From Kiloniellaceae bacterium (GTDB lineage: Bacteria; Pseudomonadota; Alphaproteobacteria; Kiloniellales; J153), in assembly GCA_021776135.1 (NCBI GenBank), contig JAJFGL010000011.1, positions 26,845 to 90,844 of the forward strand: DNA of 64,000 bases. Direction: 5' to 3'. Of this stretch, positions 24,481-33,778 are shown one piece after another. The notes beneath the pieces are model-generated. The model made no database searches and had not been told where the DNA came from. It saw nothing but the letters and a program-made list of their open reading frames with translations. A program made the translations under genes and the position numbers. Positions within the stretch are counted from its first letter, which is position 1; every line of letters begins with the position of its first letter.

Positions 24481-26049
24481 TCAGATGTTGCCCTTGGTCA
24501 TTTGCTCGGCCATGTAGTCGGCCTGACGGATGGCCAGGGTCACGATGGTCAGGGTCGGGTTCTCCGCCCCGCCGGTGGTGAACTGGCTGCCGTCGGAGAT
24601 GAAGAGATTGCCGATGTCGTGGGTCTGGCCGAAGCCGTTGCACACGCCATCGCCGGCCTTGGCGCTCATGCGGCAGGTGCCCAGATTATGGGTCGAGGGA
24701 TAGGGCGGCGTCTCGATGGTTCTGCGCGCCCCCGCCGCCTCGTACACCGCCGAACCCTGCTTGAAGGCATGGCTGCGCATGGCGATGTCGTTGGGGTGGT
24801 CGTCGAAGTGGACGTTGGGCACCGGCAGGCCGTACTGGTCCTTTTCGCTGCCATGCAAACTGATGGCGTTGTTTTCCTGGGGCATGTCCTCGCCCACCAG
24901 CCACATGCCGGCCATGTTTTCGTACATGTCCATGGCGGAAGTGAAGTTGCGGCCCCAGGCGCCGGGGTCCAGGAACGCGGCCATGAAGGGCAGGCCGAGC
25001 GCCAGGGTCTCCATCTCGTAGCCGCCGACGAAACCGCGCCGCGGATCGTTGCGCGATTCGTCGGTGATAATGCCGGCCATGGTGGTGCCCCGGTACATGT
25101 TCACGGGCCGGTCGAAGGTCGCATAGACCGATCCGGTCATGTGGCGCATGTAGTTCCTGCCGACCTGGCCCGAGGAATTGGCCAGACCGTCCGGCGATTT
25201 CGCGGTGGCCGAATTGAGCAGCAGGCGCGGGGTTTCGATCGAGTTGCCGGCCACGCACACGGCGCGCGCCTTTTGAACCTGCTGGGCGCCGTCCTTATCG
25301 GCATACAACACGCCCGTGGCCTTGCCGTCGGCGCCGGTCTGTATTTGCAGGACATGGGCCTTGGTGCGCAGGTCAAGATTGCCGGTTTTCTCCGCCGCCG
25401 GAATCTCGGTAACGAGAGTCGACCACTTGGCGCCCGATTTGCACCCTTGGAAGCAAAAACCGATCTGCCAGCAGGCATCGCGGCCATGGCGCGGGCGGGA
25501 GTTGATGGACATGCGCCCGGTGTGAACGTGCTTGTAGCCCAAGCGTTTGGCCCCGGCGTACATGACCTTGAAGTTATTGTTGCCGGGCAGGCCGGGAATG
25601 CCGTTGGTCCGGGTCGTGCCCATCTTGTCCTCGGCCTTGGCGTAGTAGGGCTCAAGGTCCTTCAGGGTCAGCGGCCAATCGAGCAGATTGGCGCCCGCCA
25701 GATCGCCATAGGTGCTCTTGACCTTGAACTCATGCTCTTGCAGGCGCAGGGAAGCCCCGGCCCAATGCGTGGTCGAGCCGCCGACGGTCTTGCAAATCCA
25801 GGCCGGCAGGCCGGCGAAGTCCTTGGCGACCCGCCAGGAGCCCGAGGTCGTGCGCTTGTCGAGCCAGGAAATCTGACCGAAGGAGCCCCATTCGTTGTTC
25901 TGGAAAGTCTCCTCCGTCTCGCGGCCGCCCGCTTCCAGCAGGATGACCTTGATGCCCTTTTGGCAGAGCTCATTGGCCAGGGTGCCGCCCCCGGCGCCGG
26001 AGCCGATAACGACAACGGCCGAGGAATCGCTCATGTCTATTTTTGCCAT
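24481..26049 (-). CDS. GMC family oxidoreductase (sugar/alcohol dehydrogenase large-subunit-like)
   Basis: VVVIGSGAGGGTLANELCQKG FAD motif; STHWAGASLRL; C-terminal HNLGTCRMSAKAGDGVCN...DGSQFTTGGAENPTLTI. Confidence 0.9.
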   Translation of the reverse strand: MAKIDMSDSSAVVVIGSGAGGGTLANELCQKGIKVILLEAGGRETEETFQNNEWGSFGQISWLDKRTTSGSWRVAKDFAGLPAWICKTVGGSTTHWAGASLRLQEHEFKVKSTYGDLAGANLLDWPLTLKDLEPYYAKAEDKMGTTRTNGIPGLPGNNNFKVMYAGAKRLGYKHVHTGRMSINSRPRHGRDACWQIGFCFQGCKSGAKWSTLVTEIPAAEKTGNLDLRTKAHVLQIQTGADGKATGVLYADKDGAQQVQKARAVCVAGNSIETPRLLLNSATAKSPDGLANSSGQVGRNYMRHMTGSVYATFDRPVNMYRGTTMAGIITDESRNDPRRGFVGGYEMETLALGLPFMAAFLDPGAWGRNFTSAMDMYENMAGMWLVGEDMPQENNAISLHGSEKDQYGLPVPNVHFDDHPNDIAMRSHAFKQGSAVYEAAGARRTIETPPYPSTHNLGTCRMSAKAGDGVCNGFGQTHDIGNLFISDGSQFTTGGAENPTLTIVTLAIRQADYMAEQMTKGNI

Positions 26050-26066
26050 GGTGTTTTCTCCTTCCC

Positions 26067-26627
26067 TCAACCGGCCTTGGGGCTGGCGTCTTCGGACGGC
26101 TGTTCCAGCCATGTGAGATCGTCGAAGCCGCGGTTTATATAACCGCCGTATTCATAGGAGGAACCTTCGTAGCCGAAGTGGCGCCAAACCAGCGGATTGT
26201 TGTAAAGCGCGACCACGATGGTGCCGCGCACCTTCTGGAAGAAACCGCCGTCTTGCATCGCGGTCAGGACTTCCAGTTGGTAGCCCGCGGACAAATCCAG
26301 CCACTTCACGCCCTTGGCCTTGTCCAGTTCCGCGACGCCGGTGCGCAACAGCTTGGCCAGATCCTTGTCGCCCGCCGCCGCGCCGTCCAGGTTCTCGACC
26401 ACGCCGGCGTAATACATGTCGGCCAGGGTGTCGTGCGGATAAATTGTGCGCGCCATGCCCAGAAGGGTCTTGGCCGTGTGTTCGTCCAAGGTTTTAAGCT
26501 GCAGAGCCCAGGCGCCGTCGGGGGCGGTCAAGACCGCGCCGGAAGCGACGGCGGCGACGCCTACGGCCGCCACGCTGCCGGTGTGCAGGAATTGGCGGCG
26601 GTTCATGCCGGTTTTATTTTTCTTCAT
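26067..26627 (-). CDS. Tat-exported gluconate 2-dehydrogenase subunit 3-like small subunit
   Basis: MNRRQFLHTGSVAAVGVAAVASGA Tat-like signal; small partner directly upstream of the GMC gene. Confidence 0.75.
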   Translation of the reverse strand: MKKNKTGMNRRQFLHTGSVAAVGVAAVASGAVLTAPDGAWALQLKTLDEHTAKTLLGMARTIYPHDTLADMYYAGVVENLDGAAAGDKDLAKLLRTGVAELDKAKGVKWLDLSAGYQLEVLTAMQDGGFFQKVRGTIVVALYNNPLVWRHFGYEGSSYEYGGYINRGFDDLTWLEQPSEDASPKAG

Positions 26628-26658
26628 GTGGTTTCCTCCTCTGATTTTCTCATGCGCT

Positions 26659-27054
26659 TCACCGGTAGCGGCCGTGCCGCTCCAGAACCTCGATCTTGTA
26701 GCCATCCGGGTCTTGAACGAAGAAGAAGCGCGCCATCAGCGCCCCCTCGCGGTGGAACTCCTTCACGTCGTTCGGGTTCAGGCCCTCTTTCTCGAAACGC
26801 GCGTGCTCGGCCTTGGCATCCTCGACGCAGACCGCGACATGGCCGTAGCCGTCGCCGTGGGTGTAGGGCGCGCGCTGTTCCTTGTTGAGGGTCAGCTCGA
26901 TTTCGAAATCGCTTTCTTGGTTGCGCAGATAGACCAGCGCGAAACCATCGAAATCGAAATGGTCGGCGACCTCGAGGCCGAAGGCCTTGCCGTAGAACTC
27001 GATCGAGCGGTCCAGGTCCAGGACCCGGATCATGGTATGGATGGCCTTGGCCAT
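26659..27054 (-). CDS. gloA: Lactoylglutathione lyase / glyoxalase I family
   Basis: HTMIRVLDLDRSIEFYGKAFGLEV...GYGHVAVCVEDA...FFVQDPDGYKIEVLER. Confidence 0.9.
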   Translation of the reverse strand: MAKAIHTMIRVLDLDRSIEFYGKAFGLEVADHFDFDGFALVYLRNQESDFEIELTLNKEQRAPYTHGDGYGHVAVCVEDAKAEHARFEKEGLNPNDVKEFHREGALMARFFFVQDPDGYKIEVLERHGRYR

Positions 27055-27231
27055 GCCTTTTCTCCCAAACGCGGCGTCTCTCAAACGCGCGGTGTCCAGG
27101 GGACAAGCCTAGCCCCTCGGCATCCTTGGGTGGTGGTAGCGGGCTACTACATTGGCGGCCGTGAGAGGAAGTCTTGACCGATCGTTCCAAACTCGTAAAA
27201 TGGGAGTCGAACGAAGCGGAGGCCGTTACTC

Positions 27232-27813
27232 TTGCCCTGGGAGAAAAATTTCAATACCGGCGAGGCGCTGAGCGAAGCCATGCATGCCTTCTGGGCGCGG
27301 GGGTACGAGGCGACATCGATTAGCGATCTCGTCGATTGTATGGGCGTCAACCGCGGCAGTCTGTACGCGACATTCGGCGACAAGCGTAGCCTCTTCATAC
27401 GGGTGCTGCGTCACTACGGCGCGCTTCACCTGCATGATTGGGTCGCGGCCCTGACTCACGCCCATGGGCCTCGCGGCGGGATCCTCGCGGCTTTCGAGGA
27501 AGCTATCGCCACCGCCATCGAAGGCGGCTCCCGCAAGGGCTGTCTGCTTGTCAACACGGCCCTGGAACTCTCACCCCATGACCAGGAGATTTCCGAAATC
27601 GTCAAAGAATGCCTGATCGAAATGGAAACATTTTTCCATGACATGATCCGGCAAGGACAGGCCCAGGGTGAAATCCCGGCTCATGTCGACGCGCTCGATA
27701 CCGCCCGTTCGCTTCTGAGTCTGTTCGTCGCCATACGTGTTTTTTCACGAAGCCGGCCGGAGGAATCCCTAATGCGTTCCGTCGCCAAGCAGGCGCGGAC
27801 ACTCTTGGGATAA
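27232..27813 (+). CDS. TetR/AcrR family transcriptional regulator (TTG start)
   Basis: HTH AMHAFWARGYEATSISDLVDCMGVNRGSLYATFGDKRSLF. Confidence 0.88.
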   Translation: MPWEKNFNTGEALSEAMHAFWARGYEATSISDLVDCMGVNRGSLYATFGDKRSLFIRVLRHYGALHLHDWVAALTHAHGPRGGILAAFEEAIATAIEGGSRKGCLLVNTALELSPHDQEISEIVKECLIEMETFFHDMIRQGQAQGEIPAHVDALDTARSLLSLFVAIRVFSRSRPEESLMRSVAKQARTLLG

Positions 27814-27859
27814 TTTTTTTACGTCGTTTGGAACGATTGATCAAATAGAGGAGGACTTT

Positions 27860-28429
27860 ATGACTGTCTCATACGTGGAACGCGAACAAGCATCGCCGGA
27901 AACTCTTGCCTTCTATGACAAGGCCGAAGACCGATTTGAAATGTTGCTGAATATCTTCAAGGTATTCGGCCACACGCCGGAACTTGGGGCGCTTTTTACC
28001 GACATCGTGATGGCGATCCTGAAGGACGGTGAGCTCGATTGGGTGACCAAGGAATTGCTGATTCTGAAAGCGACGCACCGGAACGATTGCCAATACTGCG
28101 TCGTTCAGCATGAAACGCTGTCGAAGCGGCTTGGTATTTCCGAAGAAAAAATCGCCGACATCGGCGGTGACCGCTACAAAACGAGTCCTCTTTTCACGGC
28201 CGCCGAAAAAGCTCTGATGGACTTGACGGTTCAGATCGGCGTCGATGCCAACCATGTTTCCAAGGAGCTATGGGACCGCCTTCACGAGCACTTTAGCGAG
28301 CCCCAAATCGTCGAGGCGGTTTTCACGATCACGACTTATATCGGGGTCAGCAAATTCGGCGATGCCCTCGGCGTTGCCCTCGAGCCGGTCTTCGACGGCA
28401 TTCAACCGCTTCTAAAGGTGTCTCATTGA
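27860..28429 (+). CDS. Carboxymuconolactone decarboxylase (AhpD-like) family protein
   Basis: ELLILKATHRNDCQYCVVQHETLSKRLGI with CxxC...H. Confidence 0.85.
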   Translation: MTVSYVEREQASPETLAFYDKAEDRFEMLLNIFKVFGHTPELGALFTDIVMAILKDGELDWVTKELLILKATHRNDCQYCVVQHETLSKRLGISEEKIADIGGDRYKTSPLFTAAEKALMDLTVQIGVDANHVSKELWDRLHEHFSEPQIVEAVFTITTYIGVSKFGDALGVALEPVFDGIQPLLKVSH

Positions 28430-28503
28430 CAGCGGTTTAGAGCACATTCCGGCGCTTACTCGGCAGGCATTCATGAGTCGTCAAAGCAAAGCCGTTTTTG
28501 GCC

Positions 28504-29358
28504 CTATTTGCCGACGATAACCTCGAGAACCTGTGCCTTCAATTCCGAACCGGCGTCTGTGAGATCCGAACCCTCATATAAGCCAAATTCGATGCTCGGG
28601 AGTTTAGGAAGGCCAATCGATTTTGGCAGGGCTTTTACGCCGGATGATATCAAGAGCATTGTTCTCGCCGTAACACCGAGCCCGGCTTGGACAGCTGCCC
28701 GGAGCCCCGAAAGGCTCGGGCTTGTATAGACGATGTCCCACTCCTTTCCGGCTAGGTTCAGGGCATCGATGGCGGCGTCGCGAAAGCTGCATGGCGGCTC
28801 GAAGAGAACGAGTGGGACAGGTGAGTTTGGCTCCAAGCGCATTGCATCGCCGCCAATCCAGATCATCTGTTCGAGCTGAATTGCGTGATCTTTTCGGCGC
28901 GACCAGCCATGCACGCCAATTGCCAGATCAAGGTCACCTTTCTCAACGGCCGCGGCCAGGAATTTGGTGCGGTCGACCTTCACGGATATGTGGACCTTGG
29001 GATAAATACGATCGAACCGGGCCAGAATTTCAGGGAGAACCGTGTCGGCTAAATCCTGGATTACCCCTAGCGAGACTTCACCTGAAAGGCGTGGGAACGT
29101 GAATTCGCCAACAATCGAATCATTCAGTCGAAGAATTTGTCGTGCGGTTATGAGAAGCCGTTCGCCTTCCGGGCTTGGAATCATCCGGCGACCCGTCCTT
29201 TGGAAGAGCGTCACGCCGGCCTGTTCTTCGAGCCGTCTGATTTGAAGGCTAACGGCAGAGGGCGTGCGCCCGACGAATCGAGACGCTTCCGCGTAACTGC
29301 CGAGTTCGATAATCGCCACGAATGTCCGCAGGCAATCCATGTCCAGGTTGGTTGGCAT
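28504..29358 (-). CDS. LysR family transcriptional regulator
   Basis: DMDCLRTFVAIIELGSYAEASRFVGRTPSAVSLQIRRLEEQAGVTLFQRTGRR; start chosen at MPTNLDMDCL. Confidence 0.9.
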   Translation of the reverse strand: MPTNLDMDCLRTFVAIIELGSYAEASRFVGRTPSAVSLQIRRLEEQAGVTLFQRTGRRMIPSPEGERLLITARQILRLNDSIVGEFTFPRLSGEVSLGVIQDLADTVLPEILARFDRIYPKVHISVKVDRTKFLAAAVEKGDLDLAIGVHGWSRRKDHAIQLEQMIWIGGDAMRLEPNSPVPLVLFEPPCSFRDAAIDALNLAGKEWDIVYTSPSLSGLRAAVQAGLGVTARTMLLISSGVKALPKSIGLPKLPSIEFGLYEGSDLTDAGSELKAQVLEVIVGK

Positions 29359-29360
29359 GG

Positions 29361-29397
29361 ATTGTTTAATAACATAAATGTCAAACATTAAAACAAT
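29361..29397. promoter_or_regulatory. Candidate LysR operator in the divergent promoter region
   Basis: Nested inverted repeats: attgttt (29361-29367)/aaacaat (29391-29397) and aatgt-caa-acatt (29377-29389). Confidence 0.4.
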
Positions 29398-29472
29398 TAA
29401 CTTTTTTAATGTCACCGAAAGTCACATCTTCTCGGCATCGCTATATTTCCACTGATAAGAGGAGCAAAAAAA

Positions 29473-29874
29473 ATGCCGTTCATCAACATCGCGGTTGCAG
29501 GCAGCCAAGTTACGTTGGCGCAGAAACAACAGCTTTTTGACGAGACAACCCGCCTCATGAATGAGGTGATGAGAAAGGATCCGAGTTTAACGGCCGTCAG
29601 GATTGATCAGTTCAGTGCTGACGATTGGGCTGTGGGCCGGAAATCTGCTGCTATCCTAGGAAAGACCGCTGTACATATGGACATTAAGGTGACCGCGGGC
29701 ACTAATTCGGACGAAGAGAAAGCGGAGATGCTCCGCCAAGCGATGGAGATGCTCCAGGAGGTTGTCGGGGCGACTCCGGAAGCGAGCTACATTGTAATCC
29801 ACGAACTCGATGCTACGGCTTGGGGGTACGATGGGCGCAGCCAACACTCGCGTGCATCGGCAAAAGCAGCCTAA
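29473..29874 (+). CDS. 4-oxalocrotonate tautomerase family protein
   Basis: MPFINIAVAGSQVTLAQKQQLFDETTRLMNEV: Pro after Met and tautomerase fold signature. Confidence 0.8.
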   Translation: MPFINIAVAGSQVTLAQKQQLFDETTRLMNEVMRKDPSLTAVRIDQFSADDWAVGRKSAAILGKTAVHMDIKVTAGTNSDEEKAEMLRQAMEMLQEVVGATPEASYIVIHELDATAWGYDGRSQHSRASAKAA

Positions 29875-29952
29875 GGGGATGTGCCGATAGCGGACATTTT
29901 TCCTAGATGCCGCGATCGGCCGCTCTTGTAACCGGCCTACTCCCCGGAGAGC

Positions 29953-30258
29953 TTACTCGGCGGGCTCCAGCACCACTTGCGGCAGATGCGCCATTAACTC
30001 TGGGCGGCGCAGATAAAGCACGCAGGCGACCCGCAGCAGCGAGGAAAAGTTGGCGATTCCGCCCCGCAGTTCCATCACCTCGTCGTAGAGGGTGGAGAGG
30101 AAGCGCGGCGTCGTAAGTCCTTGACGGCGCGCGATCTCGTCCAGGATATCCCAGAAAGCCGCCTCCAGGCGGATGGAGGTCGCATGGCCCGCCAGGCGGA
30201 CCGAACGGGCAACGTAGGCATATCTGGCCGGATCCTGCCCGGCGAATATCTCGCACAT
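29953..30258 (-). CDS. Ribbon-helix-helix domain-containing protein
   Basis: ARSVRLAGHATSIRLEAAFWDILDEIARRQGLTTPRFLSTLYDE. Confidence 0.75.
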   Translation of the reverse strand: MCEIFAGQDPARYAYVARSVRLAGHATSIRLEAAFWDILDEIARRQGLTTPRFLSTLYDEVMELRGGIANFSSLLRVACVLYLRRPELMAHLPQVVLEPAE

Positions 30259-30470
30259 GCTTTATTCTCCCTGTGAGGAACCCGTTTCCAGTACTCGAGG
30301 TTCCTTATTTTCACACATGTTAACACAAATATCGGCGCGATGTGGGCTCTGGCGGGGCAAGAGACGTTTTTTGTTGCCGGGTCCGCCGCAGTTTGAAACC
30401 ATACAGGGAACCGCTTGAGGCGGATTCAATCGCCTGAGCTGGATAGGTGCATATTCACAGGGAGATTGAT

Positions 30471-32507
30471 ATGTCTGGACAGGAGACCACTGCGGCGCGT
30501 TGCGCCGTGCTCGTAGGGCCGTACACCAGCGGCAAGACGACTTTGATGGAAGCGCTGTTACTCGCCGCCGAGGCGATTCACCGCAAGGGCTCCGTGCCGC
30601 AGGGCAATACCCTGGGCGATTTTTCGCCCGAGGCGCGCCACCGGCAAATGACGGTCGAACCCAATGTCGCCCACTGCGATTATCTTGGCGATAGCTGGTC
30701 GTTCATCGACTGTCCCGGATCGGTCGAGCTTAGCCAGGACCGCAATGCCGCCCTCATGGCCGCCGATATCGCCATCGTGGTGGCCGAACCCGACCCCGCC
30801 CGGGCCCTGACCCTGGCCCCGATATTCAAGATACTCGACGACTTCAATATCCCGCATATCTTGTTCGTCAATAAGATGGATAAGACCGAGGTCCGGGTCC
30901 GCGATCTCCTGGAGGCCCTGCAGGCGGTTTCCTCGAAACCCCTGGTCCTGCGGCAAGTGCCGATCCGCGACGGCGAAGATATCAGCGGCTTCGTGGATCT
31001 GGTGAGCGAGCGGGCCTACCGCTACAAGGAAGGCGCCGCCTCCGACCTCATTAAAATGCCGGAAGCGATCAAGGAGCGGGAAGACGAAGCCCGGCAGGTC
31101 ATGCTGGAATCCCTGGCCGATTTCGACGACGCCTTGCTTGAACAGTTGCTCGAAGACCAGGTTCCGGCGACCGGCGAGGTTTACGAGCAACTGACCAAGG
31201 ACTTGCGGGAAGACCTGATCGTGCCGGTGCTGTTCGGTTCGGCCGAGGCCGACAACGGTATCACGCGCTTGTGGAAGGCCTTGCGCCACGAAACGCCTGG
31301 GCACGAAAAAACCGCCGAACGCTTGGGCATTCCCCTGGGCGAAGAATTCACCGCATCGGTCGTCCGCGTCTATCACCAGTCCCACACCGGTAAGATGACC
31401 CTGGCGCGGATTTGGAACGGCGCCGCCCAGGACGGCATGACCCTCGGCGGCGAGCGGGTTTCGGGGTTGTTCCACATGATGGGCCACGACAACTTGAAAC
31501 TTAGCGAAGCGGGTCCCGGCGAATTGGTCGCCTTAGGGCGCATGGAAAACCCGCAGACCGGAAACCTCTTGCGCGACGGCGAGCGGATCGAATCCCCGGA
31601 CATGGTTTTGCCCGAGGTTCTCAAGCCGGTTTACGGCCTGGCCATTACGCCCAAGAACCGGCAGGACGAAGTCAAGCTGACCGGCAGTATCGCCAAGCTG
31701 ATCGAGGAAGACCCTTCGCTGGAGCTGGAACACAACGCCGACACCCATCAGATGCTGATTTGGGGACAGGGTGAAATTCACCTGAAGCTCGCGGTCGAAC
31801 ATCTGAACAGCAAATACCATGTGGAGGTCGAGGCCGCCCGGCCGCAAACCGCCTACAAGGAAACCATCAAGCGCGGCACCAAGCAGCACTCGCGTTTCAA
31901 ACGCCAGAGCGGCGGTCACGGGCAGTTCGGCGACGTGCAGATCGAAATCGCGCCGCAGCCGCGCGGCAAGGGCTTTGAGTTCGTCGACAAGATCGTGGGC
32001 GGTTCCGTGCCCCGGCAATTCATTCCCTCGGTCGAACATGGCGCGCGGGAGTATTTGCAACGCGGACCCCTGGGCTTTCCGGTCGTCGATGTCGCGGTCA
32101 CCCTGTTCGACGGCCAGTATCACTCGGTGGACAGCTCCGACATGGCGTTCAAGACCGCCGGGCGCTTGGCCATGAGCGAAGGCATGCCCAATTGCCAGCC
32201 GGTGCTGCTGGAGCCCATCTACGATGTGACGATCTCGGTGCCCAATGAGTTCACGTCCAAGATCCACGGTCTGGTCAGTGGCCGGCGCGGACAAATTCTG
32301 GGTTTCGAAACCAAGCCCGGTTGGGACGGTTGGGATAACCTGAAATGCCATCTGCCCCAGGCGGAGCTACAAGATCTGATCGTCGAGTTACGGTCCCTGA
32401 CCTTCGGGGTCGGCAGTTTCGAGCGCAGTTTCGATCACCTGCAGGAACTGACCGGCCGCTTGGCCGACAAGGTTATCGAGGCACAGCAGTCCGAGGACGC
32501 GCATTAG
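30471..32507 (+). CDS. Elongation factor G-like GTPase (EF-G paralog)
   Basis: P-loop VGPYTSGKTTL, VNKMDK, EF-G domains II-V (AGRLAMSEGMPNCQPVLLEPIYDVTISVPNEF). Confidence 0.9.
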   Translation: MSGQETTAARCAVLVGPYTSGKTTLMEALLLAAEAIHRKGSVPQGNTLGDFSPEARHRQMTVEPNVAHCDYLGDSWSFIDCPGSVELSQDRNAALMAADIAIVVAEPDPARALTLAPIFKILDDFNIPHILFVNKMDKTEVRVRDLLEALQAVSSKPLVLRQVPIRDGEDISGFVDLVSERAYRYKEGAASDLIKMPEAIKEREDEARQVMLESLADFDDALLEQLLEDQVPATGEVYEQLTKDLREDLIVPVLFGSAEADNGITRLWKALRHETPGHEKTAERLGIPLGEEFTASVVRVYHQSHTGKMTLARIWNGAAQDGMTLGGERVSGLFHMMGHDNLKLSEAGPGELVALGRMENPQTGNLLRDGERIESPDMVLPEVLKPVYGLAITPKNRQDEVKLTGSIAKLIEEDPSLELEHNADTHQMLIWGQGEIHLKLAVEHLNSKYHVEVEAARPQTAYKETIKRGTKQHSRFKRQSGGHGQFGDVQIEIAPQPRGKGFEFVDKIVGGSVPRQFIPSVEHGAREYLQRGPLGFPVVDVAVTLFDGQYHSVDSSDMAFKTAGRLAMSEGMPNCQPVLLEPIYDVTISVPNEFTSKIHGLVSGRRGQILGFETKPGWDGWDNLKCHLPQAELQDLIVELRSLTFGVGSFERSFDHLQELTGRLADKVIEAQQSEDAH

Positions 32508-32510
32508 CCC

Positions 32511-33314
32511 ATGACCGGCGATGCCGCCACACGCGCCGCCGCCGCGTTGCTTGCGGCCCGGCGCGGCCGGCGGCCGATCCAGGGGCTTCCCCAAGATTGC
32601 GCGCCCGAAACGATTTCGGCGGCCTACGAAATCCAAGCGGCGCTTGTGGAGACCTTATGCCGGGGCGGCGAACCCACCGCAATCGCCGGCTTCAAGATCG
32701 GCGCGACCAGCCGTGCGGCGCAAGAATTTCTGGGCCTGGACGGCCCCTTTTACGGGTGCCTCCTGACAGATCGGATTTTGGCCGCGCCGGCGAGAATTTC
32801 CCGCGCGGATTTCAATTTTTGCCTTATCGAGCCGGAATTCGCGGTGCGTCTCGGACGCGATTTACCCCCGCGCGATGAACCCTTCTCACGCGCCGAGGCC
32901 GCTGCGGCGGTGGCCAGTCTTCATCCCGCCTTCGAGGTCGTCACCAGCGCCTATGGCGAAGCCTGGAAAGATGCGGGCGCGCCCGGCTTGATCGCCGATA
33001 ACGGCGTGCATGGATGCTTGATTTTAGGCCCCGGCACGGAAGATTGGCGTAAGCTCGACCTGGCCGAACATGAGGCGGTGTTCCACCGCAACGGCCGCGA
33101 GGAAGGCCGGGGCCGGGGCGCCAATGCCTATGGCCATCCTCTCGATGCCTTGGCCTGGCTGGCCGGGCAAGCGCCGGCCGGCGGACGCGGCCTGAAGGCC
33201 GGCGATATCGTGACCACCGGGGTCGTGACCCCCTTTCTTCAGGCCGGGGCCGGGGACATCCTGGCCGCGGATTTCGGGACCTTGGGGGCGATCCGGCTCG
33301 ATGTCACGGTTTAG
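32511..33314 (+). CDS. 2-keto-4-pentenoate hydratase / fumarylacetoacetate hydrolase family
   Basis: IAGFKIGATSRAAQEFLGLDGPFYG, IEPEFAVRLGRDLP, LKAGDIVTTGVVTP. Confidence 0.82.
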   Translation: MTGDAATRAAAALLAARRGRRPIQGLPQDCAPETISAAYEIQAALVETLCRGGEPTAIAGFKIGATSRAAQEFLGLDGPFYGCLLTDRILAAPARISRADFNFCLIEPEFAVRLGRDLPPRDEPFSRAEAAAAVASLHPAFEVVTSAYGEAWKDAGAPGLIADNGVHGCLILGPGTEDWRKLDLAEHEAVFHRNGREEGRGRGANAYGHPLDALAWLAGQAPAGGRGLKAGDIVTTGVVTPFLQAGAGDILAADFGTLGAIRLDVTV

Positions 33315-33339
33315 AGCTTAACCGAAGGAGGGAATTTAT

Positions 33340-33633
33340 ATGTCCAGCGAAGGTCTGCACGCGCCGCGTAAGCGGCTGAGCAAGGGTACCTTGAATCTGC
33401 ACCACGCCATCGCCTCCCTGATGGAGGAGTTGGAGGCCGTCGACTGGTACCGCCAGCGCGCCGACGACTGCGATGACGAAGCTTTGAAGGGCATCCTGCT
33501 CCATAACATGCGCGAGGAAATGGAACACGCCTGCATGGTCCTGGAATGGATACGGCGCAATAACAAGGATTTCGAGGCCATGATGGACGAATTCCTTTAC
33601 CGTAAGGGAGAGATCGCGGGCCACGACGACTAA
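33340..33633 (+). CDS. Encapsulated ferritin-like protein (EncFtn family), stand-alone
   Basis: LHHAIASLMEELEAVDWYRQRADDC...ILLHNMREEMEHACMVLEWIRRN matches EncFtn metal-site pattern (E..E...W, ExxH); gaaggaggg RBS. Confidence 0.8.
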   Translation: MSSEGLHAPRKRLSKGTLNLHHAIASLMEELEAVDWYRQRADDCDDEALKGILLHNMREEMEHACMVLEWIRRNNKDFEAMMDEFLYRKGEIAGHDD

Positions 33634-33778
33634 TACCTGCATTTATCCGTGATGATCTCGTGATATTTGTCCCCTAGCCTAGCGCGGTGCTTGTCCTGGG
33701 CTCGCGGAAGCTTGATTGGCCGCCGGGTGCTGGGCGGACCATCTCGGCACCAAGCTTATTTACAAAGGACATTGACGC

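Noticed and set aside
24502-26142. 546-aa plus-strand ORF antisense to the GMC oxidoreductase
   Set aside because: Shadow ORF; His/Gly/Ala-rich artefactual composition.
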